Source: Amoebidium appalachense (lineage: Eukaryota; Ichthyosporea). Taken from it: 64,000 bases of DNA. Shown here in pieces: positions 44,500 to 64,000 of this stretch (position 1 is the first letter of the stretch; each line of letters opens with the position of its first letter). The notes below the pieces were generated by a model. It did no database searches. It was not told where the DNA came from and was given only the letters and a program-made list of their open reading frames with translations. Location of the stretch: assembly GCA_963693365.1 (NCBI GenBank), contig CAVNZM010000004.1:14384001-14448000 (forward strand), read 5' to 3'. Position numbers and translations under genes: made by a program.

Positions 44500-45613
44500 C
44501 GGGGGAGCCTATGTTTTAGAAATGAATGGGAGGGGTCACAGTGAGTGGTTTGTGATTTCTGTGAAATCAAATTGATATGGATGTCCATTTAGGCATATAA
44601 TGCTGTGGTGTGCATAGGCCGGCAGCTCACAGCCCGCACTTATCAGATCAGACTGCCGTGGGTGGCATGGGTATTAGTGGCTTGAAAGGCCCTTGCTATC
44701 AAAGTGTAACAGTGTTGGATAAAACTGTGATGTGGCCATGGCCAATCATCATTCTATTTATATGATGCTTCATCCTTATTGTTGTCCAGGCCAGTGGGCG
44801 CGTGGCCAGCAGATGCACTGGCCGTCTATTCGCGTGCTGCATCCGGAGCTCCTTCCTGTACACTTATTGAGCCCCCCCAGAGCTCTGTCACAACCACTGC
44901 TGCCCCACTCTCTCTCTTTCTCTCTCTCTCTCCCTTCATGACCACCCCCCCCCCCCCCTTCCCAAGGGCAGAGGAAACGGTTGGATCACGTTCGACAACA
45001 AAAGCCCGCGCGTGCGGCCAGCCCGCACAATTACCATAATTGGTGCATGGCCCAGAATATGTGCGATCTGATTGGTCGACCTATCGCTCGCTCTGGCATG
45101 ACTCCCTCGTGGCCCGCTCTTTTGTGCTCAGCCTGTGTCCCACGCCAAAGTTGTTGCAAAAAGTTTGATCAAGGAGCCAAATGGTGCCCTTCATGCATGT
45201 AGCCATGTCAACCTTATAGGTTGTAGCCACATAATCCTTACACGTATCTCGGCTGATGTAGAACGATAGAGGACTTTGCAGCCACAGGCCATCCTTTGCC
45301 AACACGCAGATAACTATCCTGTACGAAAGTACAGTTAGGAGGCAGGCGGGCAGTCGGTCCACAAGTACAACTCTTCCAAACCATGGACTTCCTAGGCCTG
45401 TGTACACACCCAAGCATACTGTAGCCACGCTATTGCCAACCTTTTTTACTTGAAAATTCTTCGCGTGGTTATAGCCGAGACAGCCCATCAGAACACCGAC
45501 CGCACTCTTCTGGCGGTGCTTTGCCTGCACGTTTCAGGACCTGCCCTGCACTTTTTTACGTGCGCAAACCCACCCCACACCGTTGATTAGTCCGCACAGG
45601 GCGCCACGCCAGC
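43448..45613. other. Intergenic region between PurL and sterol desaturase genes
   Basis: Homopolymer and simple repeats fill 43458-43705, 43877-44110 and 44290-44510, including (CCA)n at 43952-43990 and a 50-base G-run ending 44499. The right half (44580-45613) is unique. It holds TAATTGGTGC near 45039 and CTGATTGGTCGACC near 45070, inverted CCAAT boxes about 550 bp before the desaturase ATG. No coding segment was recognised. Confidence 0.5.
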
Positions 45614-46444
45614 ATGCAGCTGGGCGTGTACCTCCGCGTTAACGGCCTGGTGGCTGCGGGGGCCACTGCGGCTTACCTGCTGCTTCAGCCCCACACGACA
45701 CGGCCCTGGCTTGCCTTCTTCACGGCCGCATATGCCGTGACCCTGCTGAAGCACGTGCTCTATGGCGTGGCCCTGTACCTGTCCACATGCAAGAAGCAGC
45801 CCATACGGTATAACGGCGCAGAGAGGCAAAAGCCGTCACGCACAGAGAACCTTGAGATGCTCGCCCGGGGGTTGTTTATTGTGTTTGTGACCGAGTCGGT
45901 GGACCTGTATTTCGGCTACTTCCAAAGGGGCTTCAACACTGCGGCTACGCCTGTGTGGCTGCAGGCACTGCTGTTTGTGCCCCACTCGCTGCTGTTTGAG
46001 CTTGTTTTCGACCTGGGCCACTACTGGGCACACAGGCTGTGCCACGACCACCGCTGGCTGTACCGCAGTGTGCACAAACTGCACCACAGGTACCTGCACC
46101 CCACCCTGCTGGCCACGTACATGCACGACGCCGCAGACATATTCCTCAGCAACTTCCTGCCCTTTGTGCTGGCCCTGTATGTGGTGCCCAAGTTCAGCGA
46201 GTGGCAGTTCCACCTGATGTTAGGCTACAAGGCATACATAGAGCTGGCCGGCCACACGGGGGTGCAGGCCCGGGCCACCACGTTCCCCCAGTTCCCCCAC
46301 ATAATGCACCTGGGCATAGCCATGCACACCAACGACCACGACCTGCACCACACATCCTTCAGCTGCAACTACAGCAAACGATTTGTGCTGTGGGACAAGG
46401 TCTTTGGCACGTACAAGGTGCCCCCCACACAAGGTTCAAAGTAG
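45614..46444 (+). CDS. Sterol desaturase / fatty-acid hydroxylase family protein, intronless
   Basis: A single 276-aa frame. The family is a membrane di-iron oxygenase group that includes sterol C-4 methyl oxidase, C-5 desaturase and fatty-acid hydroxylases, in the endoplasmic reticulum. The three histidine boxes are intact: HYWAH (136-140), HKLHH (154-158) and HDLHH (242-246). A further AGHTG (212-216) is typical too. Hydrophobic stretches fall near 11-25, 33-56, 84-104, 116-133 and 178-191. The end NYSKRFVLWDKVFGTY is a common family ending. It is the only gene here without introns. KQP-SK at the C-terminus is not a classic KKxx signal. The substrate cannot be told from sequence. Confidence 0.93.
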   Translation: MQLGVYLRVNGLVAAGATAAYLLLQPHTTRPWLAFFTAAYAVTLLKHVLYGVALYLSTCKKQPIRYNGAERQKPSRTENLEMLARGLFIVFVTESVDLYFGYFQRGFNTAATPVWLQALLFVPHSLLFELVFDLGHYWAHRLCHDHRWLYRSVHKLHHRYLHPTLLATYMHDAADIFLSNFLPFVLALYVVPKFSEWQFHLMLGYKAYIELAGHTGVQARATTFPQFPHIMHLGIAMHTNDHDLHHTSFSCNYSKRFVLWDKVFGTYKVPPTQGSK

Positions 46445-47463
46445 GTCGAAGGTTTGGTGTGCATGTTCAGTGACTTTGTCTCTTTAAGGCCCTGTCTGTG
46501 TCAGGGTTGTACATATAATGTTATTAAAGGATGTCGGTAGGGGTACTCTGGGAGTGGCCCTGGTAACTTCTGCCAGATTCCTTGAATCCCAGCTCCCCAC
46601 CCACCCACCCATTGTCCCGACTGGGTGACCGTCCCACTTCGGGTTTTGCTTCTTTCTTAGTGGTAAGTTTAGTCGTTAGAAAGTCTTTTTAAAAGCTATT
46701 TTGATATATTTCTCTCTATCCCCCCCCCCCCCCCATCTTTTTCTTCTTTCTTTCCAGCTGTTCTCCCCGGGCTCTTTTCGCTATTCTCTTCAAGGCTTCC
46801 TCCAAACCCTCTCTTCTCTCTCAAGATCACTCTCTCTCTCAACTGCCCCCCCCCCCCCACCTCCCCCCCCCCCCCCCGCCTCTCCACCCTCACCCATGGC
46901 CACCCACCCACGCACCCTGCCCCCCTTCTCTGTTCTTTTTTCTTTTGTTTCTTGCTCTCTGCTACGTGTATGCGTACAGTTCTCTACTCTTTTGCCTTTG
47001 ACGCATAGGATATCGAAATCATAGTGCTCCTCGTACTTTATAACCATTCCCTGCCGACCTATCCCCCCCCCCCCCCCCCCCCCCCCCCTCCCCCCGGGCC
47101 CCGCGGCCCGCCACCACTTACCGGCTGCAGGGAGTTTGTTCAACCACTTTACCTTTGAATATAAGCAATTTTTTTCGACGTCTTGACTCGCCAATTTGAA
47201 AGACTAACAATATATTGTTCAGTTTGATCCCAAACCCTACCATTACACAAGACTCTTGGGGGCAAAGGCATGGCCATCTTGTTCAAAATGGCCGTGGGCA
47301 AGGGCTGTGCATGTTTCAGCGTTCGGTAATAGGGGTTTATATTAGTAACCCCAAGCTTGTTAACTATCCTCCCTTAACCCCTCCCCTACTCCCGCTCCGC
47401 CCAACAACTCCGCCTTCACTCAAAGATCAACACTCTTTTGTTGGCAGTTATGCTTCGTGCCAG

Positions 47464-47496
<33 letters not shown>

Positions 47497-47912
47497 CAAC
47501 AACAAACACACGCACACACAGAACACTCCTTTGTGGGCGTATATTATCTAGAGAACCCCGCCCCTCCCCCCTCTCCCCTTCCCCCTCCCCCCCCCCCCCC
47601 CCCTCCCCCCTCCCTTCCCCCCGGCCCCTTCCCCCTCCCCCTCACCTCCCCCTCCTCCCCCCCCCCAAAAAATAGAACTTGAATAAAATATATACCGGGC
47701 CCCCACCCGCCCCCGCCCTCCCCGGGCGTGTTCCGCCTCGCCCCCTCCCCTCCGCTCTTTCAACAGTGTACCCTTCACAACAAGCACACACCCCGAGCAC
47801 AAACTCAAAACTCACGCCTTCACTACGCATATAGCACACTGTCAGGTGACAGATGTGTGATACCTACAATTAGCTATAGGCCTTTCGGGTTCTGCATTCA
47901 TCCCCCCCCCTT

Positions 47913-47962
<50 letters not shown>

Positions 47963-48754
47963 CCCCCCTCCCCTCCCCGATCCCCCCCTTCCCCTCTAGG
48001 CCGCGGGGCCCACGACAACCACAACTACCATCGGTACCAGTGGCACCACACACGTGCGGCACCTACCACGGCCCACCCAGGCCCACGTATTTCAGGCCTT
48101 TTGTTCTCCTAGCTTCGTATGGTACATATGCACACCGGGTCCATCTGTCAGCAGGTCGGTCGGACCGTCCAAATCATGGCTGGGGACGTCGAGTCGTCAC
48201 GGTGAGGGCGTGAGTCGTGACTTTTGAGTCGTGAGTCGTGGGCAGGCTGGTGCCATATGATTGGATACGCACGCATCACAACTATGTGATTGGTAGATAG
48301 CGCATCTTGGTGCGCACATACCGACCAAAAGTCGAAACTGGGGCGGTTCTGAGCAAGTGACGTCAGTGCGTGCGTACGGTGACCCGCTCACCCGAGTCAA
48401 CCCCGGCTAGGCATATGGGCAGGCTGTCACAAGTATACAAATAGCACCTGCAGACACACGCACACAGCCCATGGGCCTCCTACATACCTGGGCCCCGCGC
48501 GTATACTCCGTGGCCAGCGCTTGCCGTGTGCCCCTTCTGCGTGTGCGAAGGTGGGTGCCTGGGCGGGGAACTGTGTGGCTGGTGTGAGATTAACTGAGCC
48601 ACATCGATCATGGCCTAGATGTTTTTTTCCATATGTATGTTGTGTGCGAATGGTTGGTTTTTGAACTCGCGTCATGCTTATCTTGACGCTGTACAGCTTT
48701 GTCTTCTCTCGGGAGAAACCCTCACACGGCCTTTGCAGGGTTCAATTTTCGACC
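46445..48754. promoter_or_regulatory. Intergenic region upstream of the aminopeptidase gene
   Basis: The left part has ATTAAA near 46522 (possible weak poly-A signal) and several C-runs (46720-46735, 47065-47088, 47463-47493, 47920-47960). The right part (48000-48754) is unique and promoter-like. It has four close GAGTCGT(C/G)A-type repeats at 48189-48240, inverted CCAAT boxes near 48260 and 48286 (GATTGG), and a TGACGTCA palindrome at 48358-48365. CTTTGCAG at 48731-48738 may be an acceptor for a 5' non-coding exon. No gene was recognised. Confidence 0.45.
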
Positions 48755-61697
<12,943 letters not shown>

Positions 61698-61825
61698 ACG
61701 ATTGGTTCACTGGTCCCAGAGATCTCTAAATGAAAGTAACCAATCCGATTAGCACCTGGCATCCGGATTACATTCCAGACTGCTGCCCCACGGGTATATA
61801 AGCCACGTCTCTGCCAGGTGCAGAC
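61698..61825 (+). promoter_or_regulatory. CCAAT plus TATA promoter
   Basis: An inverted CCAAT box at about 61702 (ACGATTGGTTC), a CCAAT box at about 61739 (AACCAATCCG) and TATATAAG at 61795-61802. A transcription start about 30 bp further on would fall at about 61825, exactly at a run of four ATG-bearing 13-bp repeats. It is the clearest core promoter seen here. Confidence 0.55.
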
Positions 61826-61877
61826 ATGGAGTTCAGTCATGGAGTTCAGTCATGGAGTTCAGTCATGGAGTTAACAC
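61826..61877 (+). repeat. Four 13-bp repeats, each with an ATG
   Basis: ATGGAGTTCAGTC occurs three times and then ATGGAGTTAACAC. Thirteen bases put successive ATGs (61826, 61839, 61852, 61865) in rotating frames, so the start chosen decides the protein. Confidence 0.92.
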
Positions 61878-62022
61878 ACTGAAAGCAGTAAAAAACGGGT
61901 CAGCGCCCAAGCGCGCCACGACGACCCTAGTCACAGCGGACTCTACTTCCAACAGTGCACACGTGTACACACGTGCACGTGTACTGGCACGTGCACGGCA
62001 CATGTACGCGAGAACACAGTAG
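61852..62022 (+). CDS. Small ORF or first exon below the TATA promoter
   Basis: From the third ATG a 56-codon frame runs to TAG at 62020-62022. It starts MEFSHGVNTLKAVKNG and ends in an Arg/Ala/Thr-rich stretch made from CACGTG-type repeats. The first, second and fourth ATGs give only 18, 11 and 5 codons. A GTAGAG donor near 62019 would allow splicing to a downstream exon. No family was recognised. Confidence 0.25.
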   Translation: MEFSHGVNTLKAVKNGSAPKRATTTLVTADSTSNSAHVYTRARVLARARHMYARTQ

Positions 62023-62328
62023 AGAACACTGCGTTCTACAAATAAATCAAAGTTCACTGCACGGTGCCGGGTATATATGTACACAAGCCCGAAAATTCAG
62101 AAAATTTTGAAGGTATTTTTTCAAGCCCCGATGTATTTTGGGTTTCGGGTTATGGTATTTTTCGTACCATGTCATTTGGCGGGGCACTGTTTGCGCAATC
62201 CAAGCTCGGGAGTTGCTCCGTATCTTGCGGGCATATGTCTTATGAGGGGCGTGCGCGCACGCGCAGATGTGTGTATGTGATGCGTCGTGTTTGATAATAT
62301 ATATGTGCATATGTGTTTGTGTGGGTTG

Positions 62329-62372
62329 TCTCTCTCTCTCTCTCCTTTTCTCCATATATCTTCTCTCTCTCG

Positions 62373-62431
<59 letters not shown>

Positions 62432-62451
62432 CCCTCCCCCCCCCCCTCCCT

Positions 62452-62537
<86 letters not shown>

Positions 62538-62540
62538 GTC
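62329..62540. repeat. (CT)n array
   Basis: CT repeats with a short C-rich centre (62429-62458), nearly continuous for 200 bp. Six-frame products are Leu/Ser or Arg/Glu strings. Confidence 0.95.
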
Positions 62541-63614
62541 TGTCTCTCGACTCTCTCTTTCACTCAGCTCTCTCCCTCTCTTTAGCTCTCTGGAGCTCCC
62601 GGGCCCCAGCACAGATCAATCTAACTTGAATAGATGGTGACGCACGCAAAGTGGGACTCAACAACGTTGATAAATAGCATCAGCATTCTCCAGCAATAAT
62701 ATAGGGCAGAAAGAAATACAGTCTGATGTATGTAAAACATAACACGTGTTGTGGTTGATACCGTTTTGTTGGCCTAAGGCTTAAAAAGATACAGAATTAT
62801 TTCAGTGAATAAGTTTTTTTTTGTCTTTTTTCTCCCGTCCCCTTCCCTTCGTTATCATGATGATCATTTTCCCTTCGTTTTTTTCTCTTAACAACAATGT
62901 TAGAGTCGTATAAAGGTAAGAACATGTACATGTAAGTAGGAGACTGAGTCTAGTATCGTCTCAACACTGTGTAATACGGAACGAAAAGAGAAGGCCCCCA
63001 CTTTGAAATGAAATTGTTGGACACAGCACATGTCTTCTATCTCTGATGAAACACCGAAAATCTGGAATTACATCCCCCCCCCCCCCCCCCCCCCCCCCCC
63101 CACCACCACACACACACACACACATACACAGACACACCCCACCCCCTCCGGCATTCCCAGTGTAAAGGCCTTACAGTCCCCTCTCCCCCACCCCTTGCCC
63201 CCCGGGCTCCCCTCCACAAACCAACCATCTCCCCCCCTCCCCCCCCCCCCCACACACACACACGAAGTGCTCCCCCTTAGTATCCTGACTCCCCGAACGT
63301 TCCTTTCCCTTTTCTCCAGCCCCCCCCCCCCCCCCCCCCCCCCCCCTAAGTCTTTCCTCCTGAGTTTCACTCTGTCTCTTCCTCCCTAATCCGTTCCTAT
63401 CTCCCCCCCCCCCCCCTTCCCCCCTCCCCTGCACATGATTTCCCGTCTCTTTTTTGTTTGTTTGTTCGTTTGTTAGATCACCCTCCAAGTCTTTTGAGTC
63501 ACATGCTCATACACGACCACACACTATCTGGGCCACACACATGATGTGTACCGTGACATGCACACACAAACTGGCGCTTACTCCCTCCGACTCTCTCTGG
63601 CCATTTCTCGCTCT
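62541..63614. other. Unique and C-run rich sequence, no gene recognised
   Basis: 62640-63060 is AT-richer unique DNA. C-runs with short CA arrays fill 63073-63120, 63230-63262, 63320-63346 and 63402-63416. Confidence 0.5.
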
Positions 63615-64000
63615 CTCTCTCTCTCTCTGTGTGGGTGTTTGCGTGTGTGTGTCCATGCCATGATGTGTGTGTGTGTCACAGAGAGAGAGTGTGTGTGTAT
63701 GTGTGCGTGTGTCTGTGTGTGTCACGGTGTGTGTGTGTTGTTGTGTGTGTGGGTGTGTGTGCGTGTCAGTGCGTCACCGTAGTGAGCGTGTCTGTGTGTC
63801 ACGGTGTGTGTGCGTACCCCATGGTACATTGAGTGTGTGTGACGCGTGGTGTGCGTATGTTTGTGTGTGTGTGTCACGGACACGGTGCGTGTGTGTCTGT
63901 ATGTGTGTGTGTCTGTGTGTACTAGTGTGTGGGTGTGTGTGCGTGTCACGGTGTGTGTGTGTGTGTGGGTGTGTGGGTGTCAGTGTGTGTGTGTGTGTGT
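63615..64000. repeat. Degenerate (GT)n with GTGTCACGG repeats, reaching the right edge
   Basis: GT-rich sequence broken at irregular intervals by GTCACGG or GTGTCAC words (63675, 63720, 63797, 63875, 63945). It is an imperfect minisatellite that runs off the end. Confidence 0.85.

Noticed and set aside
45836-46213. Minus-strand and other-frame products over the sterol desaturase gene
   Set aside because: They are shadows of a GC-rich gene. Only the plus frame has the three histidine boxes.
62064-62294. 76-codon plus-strand frame after the TATA promoter
   Set aside because: The sequence is unique and the composition is protein-like in part, but there is no recognised domain, no splice link to the upstream ORF and two overlapping frames are equally open. 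Left out as unsupported.
63615-64000. Telomeric or subtelomeric repeat at the right edge
   Set aside because: The GT-rich sequence has no regular G-cluster unit such as TTAGGG or TTTAGGG and resembles the degenerate GT minisatellites elsewhere.

Overview
This is nuclear DNA of a eukaryote. Eight protein genes can be rebuilt from it. Seven are split by GT-AG introns whose exon phases join without error, one is a single exon, and the space between exons is saturated with simple repeats: (CA/GT)n, (GA/CT)n, an (ACGC)n array, and poly-C or poly-G runs of up to about 65 bases. Exons are GC-rich with normal protein complexity. The lineage cannot be fixed from the sequence. The purine enzyme is of the bacterial/fungal large PurL type, the siroheme enzyme looks Met1-like, and HDHD5-like and saposin-A-type proteins are present, so a unicellular or simple eukaryote is a reasonable but unproven guess.

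Layout. 211-2564 (-): 5' part of a TLC-domain membrane protein whose 3' end is missing or off the left edge. 3574-4380 (+): an unidentified 268-codon ORF in AT-richer DNA. 5160-9241 (-): dienelactone hydrolase, 8 exons, 267 aa. 9652-15926 (+): HDHD5/CECR5-type HAD protein, 10 exons, 349 aa, head-to-head with the hydrolase over 410 bp. 16543-19554 (-): uroporphyrinogen-III C-methyltransferase, 3 exons, 238 aa. 20298-22324 (+): secreted protein with three saposin-A-type modules, 3 exons. 23459-43447 (+): phosphoribosylformylglycinamidine synthase, 39 exons, 1,309 aa. 45614-46444 (+): sterol desaturase/fatty-acid hydroxylase family, intronless, 276 aa. 48755-60607 (+): Xaa-Pro aminopeptidase, 19 exons, 610 aa. 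60608-64000: no firm gene, but a convincing CCAAT/TATA promoter at about 61.7-61.8 kb.

The genes form no operon or pathway. They are housekeeping enzymes (purine synthesis, siroheme synthesis, peptide turnover, two probably mitochondrial hydrolases), lipid-linked membrane proteins and one secreted cysteine-rich protein.

The most unusual signal is in the introns. At several independent junctions, tandem repeats contain a copy of the neighbouring splice site and sometimes of the adjoining exon bases. Dinucleotide arrays also start exactly at donors as (GT)n or end exactly at acceptors as (CA)nCAG. One intron holds a 1.28-kb element with about 75-bp terminal inverted repeats, and another holds a tandem array of perfect CArg-type boxes. 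All calls are by eye, without database searches.
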